Positions 8,526 to 15,681 of a stretch of DNA of 27,251 bases are shown here, piece after piece. Under the pieces are notes generated by a model. It was not told the origin of the DNA. It did not search any database and saw nothing but the letters and a program-made list of their open reading frames with translations. Every line of letters starts with the position of its first letter. Within the stretch, counting starts at the first letter, position 1. Both the position numbers and the translations under genes were made by a program. Origin of the DNA: Gordonia sp. UBA5067 (GTDB lineage Bacteria; Actinomycetota; Actinomycetes; Mycobacteriales; Mycobacteriaceae); assembly GCF_002414845.1 (NCBI RefSeq), contig NZ_DIAX01000054.1, positions 1 to 27,251 of the forward strand, read 5' to 3'.

Positions 8526-9050
8526 CTAGTCCTTCAACTCGATCGACTCGATCACGACGTCGTCACTCGGGCGGTCCCCCGCACCTGTCGCGGTCGTGGC
8601 AATGGCGTCGACGACCTTGCGCGACTCCTCGTCGATGACCTCGCCGAAGATGCTGTGGCGACGATTCAGGTGGGGGGTCGGGCCGACGGTGATGAAGAAT
8701 TGCGAACCGTTGGTGCCCGGTCCGGCGTTGGCCATTGCCAGCAGGTACGGGCGGTCGAAGGACAACTCCGGGTGAAACTCGTCCTCGAACTTGTACCCCG
8801 GGCCACCGCGCCCTGTGCCGGTCGGATCGCCGCCCTGGATCATGAACCCGTCGATAACCCGGTGGAAGACCGAACCATCGTAGAAGGGTCCCGAGTCACC
8901 GCCGTTGGCGTTGGCGCTGCTGTAGTCCTTGGATCCGTCGGCCAGACCAGTGAAGTTGGCCACGGTCTTGGGCGCGTGGTTGGGAAAAAGGGTCACGGCG
9001 ATATCGCCGCGATTGGTGTGGATGATCGCTGTATTGGTCACACCCGCCAT
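8526..9050 (-). CDS. ppiA: Cyclophilin-type peptidyl-prolyl cis-trans isomerase PpiA
   Basis: A 174-aa cytoplasmic cyclophilin that catalyses X-Pro bond isomerisation. The ATG at 9048-9050 (MAGVTNTAIIHTNRGDIAV) is chosen because the 87 residues upstream in this frame are unlike any cyclophilin and overlap a divergent gene. Active-site sequence is present: FYDGSVFHRVIDGFMIQGGD with the catalytic Arg, GTNGSQFFITV, and HLNRRHSIFGEV. The last has R where W is typical in cyclosporin-sensitive cyclophilins, as is common in bacteria. Length matches PpiA (Rv0009). It leads a leftward unit with the rhomboid gene. Confidence 0.94.
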   Translation of the reverse strand: MAGVTNTAIIHTNRGDIAVTLFPNHAPKTVANFTGLADGSKDYSSANANGGDSGPFYDGSVFHRVIDGFMIQGGDPTGTGRGGPGYKFEDEFHPELSFDRPYLLAMANAGPGTNGSQFFITVGPTPHLNRRHSIFGEVIDEESRKVVDAIATTATGAGDRPSDDVVIESIELKD

Positions 9051-9140
9051 CCAACCATCTCCGCACCGGAAGGGGGTCGGTCGGACCGAATCGGCGCCCT
9101 GAAGTTTGTCCTCGGCCCGCGGATTTGGCAGGCTGTAGTC

Positions 9141-9284
9141 ATGCGCTTCACAAGGATGGTCGCCGCAATCATGACGGCAGTCGCGGTGGTCACCGTCGTG
9201 ACCGTTCTCAAGCGCCGCCTCGATGCCGCCGGGCGCGACCCGGTCGCCGCCTCCCCGCCCCGCGTAACTGACTTCACGCGTTGA
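9141..9284 (+). CDS. Small single-span membrane protein, 47 aa
   Basis: A 47-residue ORF divergent from ppiA. It has a basic start (MRFTRMVAAIM), one hydrophobic helix (about 7-23, rich in A/V/T), a basic stop-transfer KRR and a short polar tail ending RVTDFTR. The frame uses mostly G/C-ending codons. In M. tuberculosis the gene next to ppiA is cwsA, a longer protein with a membrane helix near its C-terminus. This peptide resembles only that helix-plus-tail layout, so I do not call it CwsA. No function can be assigned from sequence. Confidence 0.6.
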   Translation: MRFTRMVAAIMTAVAVVTVVTVLKRRLDAAGRDPVAASPPRVTDFTR

Positions 9285-9299
9285 CGTCGCAGCAGCGAG

Positions 9300-9311
9300 T
9301 AGTTTTGCCAC
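9300..9311 (+). promoter_or_regulatory. Candidate -10 of a leaderless promoter
   Basis: TAGTTT (9300-9305) fits TANNNT and ends 6 bp before the ATG at 9312, as expected for leaderless transcription in this order. A TTGACG at 9281-9286 is only 13 bp upstream, which is too close for a standard -35, so the call rests on the -10 alone. Confidence 0.3.
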
Positions 9312-10127
9312 ATGACTTCAGATGAGCGCAGCGACGGTTCAACAGGCGGCGGCCCGCTGAATCGGCGTCCCGTGCCGCCCGTGCCGACGGCGCACCCGAC
9401 ACCCGGCGCCGGCGCCAACTCCCCGAATATCTCCACGCCGCCGCCAAGCGGCACCCGTGCGCGATCCTGGACGCCCGCCCAGCCGCCACCGGCCCGACGC
9501 CGCCCGCCCGGGACCGGACCCGGCGCCGGCAATCGCCCAGGGATGCAACCCGCGGCCGGGTCCGGTCCGCCCACACCGAAGAACCAACCCGGACCGAAGA
9601 ACCAGCCCGGACCGGGGAATGCGGCCCCGCCGCTCGCGAGTCGTTCCCGGCCCGCGGCCGCGCCGCCGGCAATGAAAGGGCCGAATAGCCCGCAGCCGCC
9701 CAGCCCCACACTCCAGCCGGGGCCGCCGGTATCATTTCCCCCCCAGCCGGCCACCCCCGTCGGCGCTCCGACGGGCCCCCCACCAACCGCCAAGCCACCC
9801 GGTGTGCCGGGCCCGGCCAAACCGGCGCCCCCGGTCAGGCCGGTGGCGCCCGCCAACCCCGCACCCGCCGCCAAACCGCACCCGCTCCCGGCGCCGGCGG
9901 AACCGAGGCTCAACAAGCACGCCATTCCGGCACTGCTGTGTTCCTTCTTCGGCATCACCGCACCGGTTGGGGTCTACCTGGGACGCAAGGCTCGCAAAGA
10001 GATCGGTCAAACCGGCGAGACCGGTGACCCCTACGCGGTTGCCGCCCTCATTATCGGCTGGGCCTACCTCACCGCGTTGGTACTCGGTATCGCGACCTAC
10101 CTGATCTTCGCCGTCGGCGGCAGCTGA
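9312..10127 (+). CDS. Proline-rich DUF4190-type membrane protein
   Basis: 271 aa. The first 195 or so residues are low-complexity Pro/Gly/Ala/Arg sequence, probably disordered and cytoplasmic, including a tandem PKNQPG repeat (about residues 95-105). The C-terminal 70 residues hold two membrane helices separated by a polar loop with YLGRKARKEIGQTGETGDPYA. That helix, basic GRKARKEI loop, helix arrangement is typical of DUF4190. Such proteins are common near cell-envelope genes in actinobacteria, but their biochemical role is unknown. The long proline-rich tail could be a docking region, which is inference. It converges on the hydrolase gene with a 19-bp gap. Confidence 0.82.
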   Translation: MTSDERSDGSTGGGPLNRRPVPPVPTAHPTPGAGANSPNISTPPPSGTRARSWTPAQPPPARRRPPGTGPGAGNRPGMQPAAGSGPPTPKNQPGPKNQPGPGNAAPPLASRSRPAAAPPAMKGPNSPQPPSPTLQPGPPVSFPPQPATPVGAPTGPPPTAKPPGVPGPAKPAPPVRPVAPANPAPAAKPHPLPAPAEPRLNKHAIPALLCSFFGITAPVGVYLGRKARKEIGQTGETGDPYAVAALIIGWAYLTALVLGIATYLIFAVGGS

Positions 10128-10154
10128 GACGGCTCGAGGGCGATCGTCAGCTGC
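10120..10154. terminator. Possible bidirectional terminator
   Basis: GCAGCTGA (10120-10127) and TCAGCTGC (10147-10154) are perfect inverted repeats across a 19-bp loop. They include the stop codons of the two converging genes. No T-run follows on either side, so this would be a weak, non-canonical terminator or a coincidence of two similar gene ends. Confidence 0.28.
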
Positions 10155-11937
10155 GCGGCACCGGGTACGTGTAGCGCTGCAGGTAGCCTTCCAGGCTGGT
10201 GTTGGACGTGCCCTCGGTGGGGGTGCCGGCGTCAACCGGTCCGAGCGGGAGGCGCAGCTGTCCGTCGACCACATCGACTGTCGCATTGCTGGTGGGCACG
10301 GGGTAGTCCCACCGGCCACGATTCGCGTCGGTAACCCGAACGACGAGTCGATGACCAGCCTTAACCAGCCAGTCCGTCGCGAAGAGCCGGATCCACGTGT
10401 CGCCCCGATTCAGCATCGACACGTTCTGGGTGATCATGACGGCCCGTCCGGACGGATCGACATCGTAGATGTTGACGGCTACCGGCGTTTGCTGAACAAA
10501 CGGGTTCGAGTCGTTGTGATTCACCCGGGTCCGCACCCTGACCCTGGGGGAACCACTGATTCGGATGGCTGTCGGCTCCGGCGGCAGCAGTGTCCACACC
10601 GCGTTGGCCACCCTGTCGTGTGTGGTCTGGGTGACGTTGGATGCGGCGGCTACGCCGTCGATCTGGGTGGCCAGCCAACGGCCCCCCACCAGAATCTTTA
10701 CCGATGCCTGATTTCCGTCGTATCGATAGGAGCCGTGATTCAAGCGCACTGAACGTGTCGACGCCCGCATCGGCCAGTCCGATTGGGCTCGCCACGAACC
10801 GGTGTTGTCCTGGACGAGGAACCCCCGGGGCGGCTGGCCCTGTCCCTTCAAGTAGTGGTCATAGAATTGCCCGACCTGCTCCAGATAGTCCGATCGCCCG
10901 GTCGACGGTCGATCAGTCGCCTGCCCCATCATGGACGTACGGTCGGTATCGTTGCCCCGAACGTGATCCCACATGCCCAACCAGCCCGTGACCGGACCCG
11001 ACATATTGTGCAACGCCTCAGTCAAACCGTCCGCGGACGTGTTCTGATCAATAAATCCCTGCGACAAAAAGAGGGGCACAGTCGAACCGCGCAGCCTGTC
11101 GATCATGCGGCGCGACTGCCAGTATCCGTCGGAGGGAAGCGCACTCTGCGTCGCGAATGCAGCCGAGATGCACGCTGGACTGATGACGTTCGCCGCAGAT
11201 CTGGACACGAAGTTCTGGAACTCGCGGCTGTCCACCGCGACGTTCGCCGGCAGTGGGTTCATCGATGTGTATGCCAATGACAATGGCGTACCTACACGAG
11301 TCGTACGGGGAATCCCGTTGCCGTACAGGTAGCGGTACCAGTCGTAGACCGGTTCCTGAGCCACCACCGCGGCCAACCCGGGGATCCGCTCACCAGCCGC
11401 AACAAGGCCGGAAACTCCATCGTAGGACTTGCCGTACATACCGACTTTGCCCGAGGACCACCGTTGCGTTGCCGCCCATCGCACCACCGCTCGGATATCG
11501 GCGTGGTCAGCCGGACCGCTGTTGTCGAGACACCCGGTGCTACCGCCGAATCCCCGCAAATCGGCGAAGACCACCGCGTATCCGCGATCCAGTAGGTGCC
11601 CATTCTCGACGAGATCGTCGTAGCGTTCCGGAGGCTGCTGAACTGGAAATTCGCCGCCCTGCCGGTAATGCTGAAAATACGGCCCCATGGCCAGCACCGC
11701 TGGCACGCGTCCCACCCGATTGCGGGGGATGAGGACATCGGCGTAGATTTTCGCGCCACTGGAAGTGGGGATATACGCGGCAAACCAATTGCCGCCGCGG
11801 ATCGGACCCATGAACACGGTCTCCGCCGCATTCTGCGGTGCCGCCGCAACGGGACCACTCCCCACCGCCAGCACCGCGCAGGCCGCGATTGCGATGCAGA
11901 GCGCAGCCCGAAGGCCCGCCGTCCGTTGGGCAAACAT
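10147..11937 (-). CDS. Secreted CocE/NonD-type alpha/beta hydrolase (peptidase S15 family)
   Basis: 596 aa from the ATG at 11935-11937. This start puts a Sec signal peptide at the very N-terminus: MFAQRTAGLR, a hydrophobic core to about residue 32, then an AAA-type cleavage site. An in-frame ATG at 11997 would add 20 residues and bury the signal. The catalytic triad is visible: Ser171 in GKSYDG, Asp297 in SQGFIDQNT and His325 in MWDHVRG. After the hydrolase core comes a C-terminal jelly-roll (X-Pro dipeptidyl-peptidase C-terminal type) with NIYDVDPSGRAV and LFATDWLVKAGHRL. Relatives hydrolyse esters, acyl compounds or peptides, as in cocaine esterase; the natural substrate is not evident. It marks the end of the core region; accessory DNA begins upstream of its start. 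Confidence 0.88.
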   Translation of the reverse strand: MFAQRTAGLRAALCIAIAACAVLAVGSGPVAAAPQNAAETVFMGPIRGGNWFAAYIPTSSGAKIYADVLIPRNRVGRVPAVLAMGPYFQHYRQGGEFPVQQPPERYDDLVENGHLLDRGYAVVFADLRGFGGSTGCLDNSGPADHADIRAVVRWAATQRWSSGKVGMYGKSYDGVSGLVAAGERIPGLAAVVAQEPVYDWYRYLYGNGIPRTTRVGTPLSLAYTSMNPLPANVAVDSREFQNFVSRSAANVISPACISAAFATQSALPSDGYWQSRRMIDRLRGSTVPLFLSQGFIDQNTSADGLTEALHNMSGPVTGWLGMWDHVRGNDTDRTSMMGQATDRPSTGRSDYLEQVGQFYDHYLKGQGQPPRGFLVQDNTGSWRAQSDWPMRASTRSVRLNHGSYRYDGNQASVKILVGGRWLATQIDGVAAASNVTQTTHDRVANAVWTLLPPEPTAIRISGSPRVRVRTRVNHNDSNPFVQQTPVAVNIYDVDPSGRAVMITQNVSMLNRGDTWIRLFATDWLVKAGHRLVVRVTDANRGRWDYPVPTSNATVDVVDGQLRLPLGPVDAGTPTEGTSNTSLEGYLQRYTYPVPRS

Positions 11938-12040
11938 GGTCTTCAGAGTAACGGATGGTCCTGTTCGGTTACGCGTCCAGGCTAGGTTCAGCGCCATCGA
12001 GACGGTCCATCTTTCTCGTCGGTCCGGACACGACCCTGCC

Positions 12041-12164
12041 TCGTGGAGCCTAGGAGATTCGATATCTCTAGGTGACTACTGGCTGTCCACGACGTGGGCG
12101 ACAGTGCTAATTGCTCAGAGTGCCCTCTGTCGTGGAGCGGTTATCTGCACCTACTCCACGACAG
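12041..12164. repeat. Intergenic cluster of TCGTGGA / TCCACGA motifs
   Basis: Four copies in alternating orientation occur in about 120 bp: TCGTGGAG (12041-12048), TCCACGAC (12086-12093), CTGTCGTGGAG (12127-12137) and CTCCACGACAG (12154-12164). The last two form a perfect 11-bp inverted repeat with a 16-bp spacer. A further imperfect palindrome (CTAGGAGAT...ATCTCTAG) lies at about 12050-12071. The cluster sits upstream of the hydrolase gene and beyond the 3' end of the first accessory gene. It could be an operator array for the hydrolase or subterminal repeats of a mobile element. Confidence 0.5.
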
Positions 12165-12174
12165 GACCGACGGT

Positions 12175-13179
12175 TCAGATGTAGATCGCGATGGGCATGA
12201 CGGTGATCGCGTTCGTGATCTCTGTGTCGAAGGAAAGATCGAAGTACTCGGCTGCGGCCTCGTCGGCGCCGAACGTACCGAGGAGGTCGGCTACTGCCTC
12301 TGGTTGGAATCGTCGCAGTAGCTTGTTGTTGGCGAGGATCGGTGTGCTGGGAGTCAAGGGCTTGATGACCTTGCCGAGGACGGTGAATTGGCCGTCGAGG
12401 AGCCGATCGGGGTCTGCGGTCACGAAATGTGCGGCGTCGCATATGAGGACGGCGTTGCGGTCGTCGGTGACAGTGGCGTGGTACTCGCGGGTGGCGGTGC
12501 GTCGTGCGTCGACGTGGAGTGCTTCGGCAATTGCCTCGGCGACGGTGGCCGCGTCGGAGGCAGTGAGTTCGTGGATGGCGCGCTGCGCGGCGATCTTCCC
12601 TGCGTCGATGTCGACGCCTGCGGCTTCGGCTTGATCGAACGCTTCCTGGATCTCGGCGCGTTTACTGTGTCGGATGGCGAAGCGGGTGACCTCTCTGACC
12701 AGCGTTGGGGTTGCGATGTCGAGCAGGGCGTTGACCTCGTTCGGGCGCACCGTGACGGCGGTGAACTCCGCGATGTCGCCGGCTGAGGCGGCGAACGCAT
12801 CGGTGGAGAGCTGTCCGCGTTCGGCGAGTCCGCGTCGCACGGCGTCGAGGTAGTGCGCTTGTGAGTACACGAACTTCTGTCGTTGGGCGCTCGACCGTTC
12901 GTCGGCCTCGGTCTGCTGGCGGACCCATTCGCCGTCGAGCCTGCCGGTGGCCTTGGCGAGGAGCGGCGCGGACCCTTCGGCGCCAGCCCCGGCGCTGGCC
13001 TTCTTCTGTTTGTTCCCGGTCGTCGTCTTCTTCCCGGCAGTATCGCTCTCCGCGGACTGGAGGAGACCGACCTGGTACATCTCTTGCAGCATCGCCGAGA
13101 CGAAATCGGCGTTCTGGTAGACGATGGTGCGCGGCGTCTGGGCCTGCGTCGGTCGCTCTTGCGATGGATTCTTGGCCAT
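12175..13179 (-). CDS. Unknown 334-aa protein, last gene of the recombinase strand
   Basis: An ATG start with AAAGGA about 10 bases upstream. The N-terminus (1-75) is polar, with a Lys/Ala/Gly-rich linker (AGKKTTTGNKQKKASAG). The centre is predicted largely helical, with KFVYSQAHYLDAVRRGL and a long acidic helix around EIQEAFDQAEAAG. The last third reads as strands: REYHATVTDDRNAVLI, then GQFTVLGKVIKPL and NNKLLRRF. The GQFTVLGKV stretch recalls DUF6414-type proteins, but I cannot confirm this and assign no function. No membrane segment or catalytic motif is evident. The gene follows the TnpC-like gene with a 73-bp gap on the same strand and may be element cargo. Confidence 0.7.
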   Translation of the reverse strand: MAKNPSQERPTQAQTPRTIVYQNADFVSAMLQEMYQVGLLQSAESDTAGKKTTTGNKQKKASAGAGAEGSAPLLAKATGRLDGEWVRQQTEADERSSAQRQKFVYSQAHYLDAVRRGLAERGQLSTDAFAASAGDIAEFTAVTVRPNEVNALLDIATPTLVREVTRFAIRHSKRAEIQEAFDQAEAAGVDIDAGKIAAQRAIHELTASDAATVAEAIAEALHVDARRTATREYHATVTDDRNAVLICDAAHFVTADPDRLLDGQFTVLGKVIKPLTPSTPILANNKLLRRFQPEAVADLLGTFGADEAAAEYFDLSFDTEITNAITVMPIAIYI

Positions 13180-13252
13180 AGTGGTGGGATCCTTTCGGGT
13201 AAATCATGTTGGGGTACTGGGAAATAGCGATGGGTTGTTGCGCGGTCAGATG

Positions 13253-13678
13253 CTAGGGCGGCTCCGCTGGCCGGTGGGCATGGGGCCGCGGGGTATGGGG
13301 CTCAAGCAGGCGGCTGCGCAGGGCCTGATTCTCTGCGGTGAGTTGCCCGACGTGTTCTGCCAGTTGACGATTGCGCGCGGTCGCGGCGGTGAGCTTGGCG
13401 CGCAGGGAGTCCATCGTCGCCGGAGAGACGGTCTGGGCCTTCGTGTTCGGCGCGTGGCTGTTTCTGCGGCCGATGATGTCTGCGCGGAGCTCGCGATGTT
13501 GGTAGAGGAAGCTCGTGGAGACACCGGCGGCCTGCGCGATCGCAGTGAAGGTGATGGGCCGCCCGCTGTTGTGTAGGCGCGCGATCGCACGCCGGGCTCG
13601 GGCTTCAGTGTCGGCGCTGCGGACCCGTGCGGCCGCGGTGAGCCGGGCGGTGCGGGCAGCACGGTCGGTGGCGGTCAC
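13253..13678 (-). CDS. TnpC/DUF6262-like accessory protein of the recombinase cassette
   Basis: 141 aa. The GTG start (13676-13678) overlaps the stop of the upstream recombinase as GTGA, so the longer upstream frame is rejected. Residues 1-75 form a helix-turn-helix-like region with RARRAIARLHNSGRPITFTAIAQAAGVSTSFLYQH, resembling the HTH of TetR- or recombinase-accessory proteins. A coiled coil follows (about 90-125, with NRQLAEHVGQLTAENQAL), then a basic Pro/His tail. HTH plus coiled coil is the layout of TnpC-type proteins that follow TnpA/TnpB in Tn554-like elements. Tn554 TnpC biases insertion orientation and efficiency; the role here is by analogy. Confidence 0.78.
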   Translation of the reverse strand: MTATDRAARTARLTAAARVRSADTEARARRAIARLHNSGRPITFTAIAQAAGVSTSFLYQHRELRADIIGRRNSHAPNTKAQTVSPATMDSLRAKLTAATARNRQLAEHVGQLTAENQALRSRLLEPHTPRPHAHRPAEPP

Positions 13679-15681
13679 AGCTGATCCTGCTCGGTGGGGC
13701 CGATCTCGTCGATGAGCTTGGTGACCTTGTCGAGCATGGTCGCGTTGAGCTCGGCGACCTCGGTGTCGCCGCGCTCGGTGGCGGCGTCGGTGAGGCGTCG
13801 GAGTTGGTCGCGGTGGGCGATGTGGCTGCCGAGGTAGGTTGGTCCGCCGGGTTCGTGGAAGGAGCAATCCAGGCAAGGGTTGGGGCGGAATTCGCAGCGC
13901 TGTGCGGCGGGGAGGGTGCAGAAGCCGTTGGGCAAGGCGGCGACCAGGCGAGCGCGAAGCCGTTCGACATCGGGGTGGCTATCGGCACCACTGCTTGCGG
14001 CGTCCCAGAATTCGCGGGCCTTGCGTGCGAGGGTGTCGTCGGTGATGCGGGCGTAGGTGGAAGTCATGGTGTCGCTCTGGTGGCCGAGGAAGTCCCGGAC
14101 CTCTTGCTGGGTCCATCCGTTGTTGAGCAGAGTGGTCGCGATGGTGTGCCGGAAGCGGTGGACATCGCCACCGGAAATCGGTTCCCCGGTGGTCGTCGAG
14201 ATGGTGATGCCGTGTTCGGTGAACAGATTCGCCAGACGGTGCCGCAGGCCGCTGGCGGACCAGGGCTGGGTGCGGCCGGCTGTGGCGCTCGAGCGGGCGC
14301 CGGGGAACAGGTGCTCGGCGTCGGTGCCGTAGATTTCGCGCACTCGGGCCTGTTGGTCGAGGATGACCGTGGCGAGGCTGTCGGGGATGGGGAATCTGCG
14401 CCAGGAGCGGGTTTTCGGCATCCAGTATTCGATCCAGTGGCCGGCGTCGCTGTGGTGCACGCAGTCGATCGGCAGGGCGACGAGCTCGGAGATCCGGCAG
14501 CCGGCCCATCGGGTGGTGGCGATCATGGCGCGCAGGGTCGGGTCGGTGGCGGGGTTGTCGACGATGAGGGTGTCGACGCGTTCGATGACGTCCGGTGGGA
14601 AGGGCCGCGGTCGGCGGGACTTGCGGTGGGTGTTCTCACCGCGTCGCAGGAACACGGCGGATCCGAGGTCGGGAACGATCTGGGTGTCGTGCAGGGTTTC
14701 CAGGAGGTAGGCGGCGGTGTTCGCGAGCCGAGGATCGGCGGGGGTGTCGGGCCTGCGGGCCCAGGCGAGGTAGTCGAGGAACACCGGCCGGGTCACCGCC
14801 GCTGGATCGGGGATCTCGCCGTTGAGGGTCAGGTACTGGCCGAGCTGGCGGATCGCGCGGACCCATTGGGTCAGGGTGCCCCAGGACAGGTGCGCGGTGG
14901 TCAGTTGTCGTCGGGCGAGGTCTTTGACGGCCGCCCGCAGCCACGGGACCGGCACGGTCGCCCAGTCGACGGCGGTGTGGGTCGAGCCGGACTGGGTGGC
15001 GTCGAGGACGAACTCGAAGCCGTCGCGCCAGCGCCAGTGATCCGCGCTCCACGGGTCCGGGTCCGTGGCACCTTCCAGCAGCCGGAAGAAGCGGCGCACG
15101 TACGACGCGCAGAGGGTCTCGTAGCAGCCGGTGTGGGGCCAGCTCTGCCGGCACAGCAGGACCCAGTCGTCTGCGGTGCGTTCGGTCAGCGAGCCCGTGA
15201 TGCGGGTTGCGGCGGTGTCGATCAGCACGATCAGGAAGCGCCGCAGGCTGGCGTTGGGGGTCCAGTCGCCGCGGCGAATCTTTGTGGCGACGACGAACCG
15301 GATCTCGTCGGCGGCGGTCGCTGGGAGCGTGCGGAAGTCGACGGTGAGGGTGCGGGTGCGGCCGCGGGGCCGACCGATGGGTTTGGCGTCGACGGCGGCC
15401 CAGGCGGTGAAGTCGGTCGGCTGGCCGGCGCGGAACCATTGGAAGTAGTGGGCGTAGCACAGTCCCCGCCGCACAGCGGTTCCCACGACGGGGCCGCCGA
15501 GCCAGTAGCGCTCCCCGTCACACGCGTCGACCGAGCACAGGTCGGCGGGTGCGGCGGCCCGGCGGCGGTCTCCGGCAGGTTCGATGACCTGCCAAGTGCT
15601 CGCGCACCACGGGCCCTCCGGGATGACCAGCGCCGGCCGCGCCGCGGGGGCTGGGGAGCGGTGGGGTTCACGTCGGTTCAT
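13675..15681 (-). CDS. Tyrosine recombinase, TnpB-like
   Basis: 668 aa from the ATG at 15679-15681, which overlaps the upstream recombinase stop as ATGA. The C-terminal catalytic domain is intact: R396 in WAGCRISEL, H508/R511 in HRFRHTIAT, H534 in FLGHQSDT and nucleophile Y543 in STYARI. Two Cys clusters flank the enzyme. One is N-terminal (CSVDAC...GLCYAHY, zinc-finger-like); the other is after the active site (RCEFRPNPCLDCSFH). Both are typical of the large TnpB-type recombinases of Tn554-like elements and longer than phage integrases. It is expected to cut and rejoin element ends together with the TnpA-like protein. It overlaps the TnpC-like gene by GTGA. Confidence 0.9.
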   Translation of the reverse strand: MNRREPHRSPAPAARPALVIPEGPWCASTWQVIEPAGDRRRAAAPADLCSVDACDGERYWLGGPVVGTAVRRGLCYAHYFQWFRAGQPTDFTAWAAVDAKPIGRPRGRTRTLTVDFRTLPATAADEIRFVVATKIRRGDWTPNASLRRFLIVLIDTAATRITGSLTERTADDWVLLCRQSWPHTGCYETLCASYVRRFFRLLEGATDPDPWSADHWRWRDGFEFVLDATQSGSTHTAVDWATVPVPWLRAAVKDLARRQLTTAHLSWGTLTQWVRAIRQLGQYLTLNGEIPDPAAVTRPVFLDYLAWARRPDTPADPRLANTAAYLLETLHDTQIVPDLGSAVFLRRGENTHRKSRRPRPFPPDVIERVDTLIVDNPATDPTLRAMIATTRWAGCRISELVALPIDCVHHSDAGHWIEYWMPKTRSWRRFPIPDSLATVILDQQARVREIYGTDAEHLFPGARSSATAGRTQPWSASGLRHRLANLFTEHGITISTTTGEPISGGDVHRFRHTIATTLLNNGWTQQEVRDFLGHQSDTMTSTYARITDDTLARKAREFWDAASSGADSHPDVERLRARLVAALPNGFCTLPAAQRCEFRPNPCLDCSFHEPGGPTYLGSHIAHRDQLRRLTDAATERGDTEVAELNATMLDKVTKLIDEIGPTEQDQL

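Noticed and set aside
9038..9958. Gly-rich leftward frame resembling a PE-PGRS/Gly-rich protein
   Set aside because: It is the reverse of the proline-rich region of the DUF4190-type gene; Pro codons (CCN) read as Gly (GGN) on the other strand.
12041..12164. CRISPR-like array
   Set aside because: Motifs are only 8-11 bp, alternate in orientation, and are unevenly spaced, unlike CRISPR repeats.
12000..12174. Possible tRNA or small RNA gene in the intergenic repeats
   Set aside because: No cloverleaf or T-loop consensus, and the pairing is explained by the TCGTGGA inverted motifs.
12178..12183. GATGTA, the core of the Tn554 attachment site
   Set aside because: A 6-mer is expected several times by chance in this window, it falls inside the 3' end of a coding frame, and no partner copy marks another element end.
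13253..13876. Longer start (13876) for the TnpC-like protein
   Set aside because: The first 66 residues are Arg/His/Pro-rich and overlap the recombinase; the GTGA overlap at 13675-13678 is a better start.
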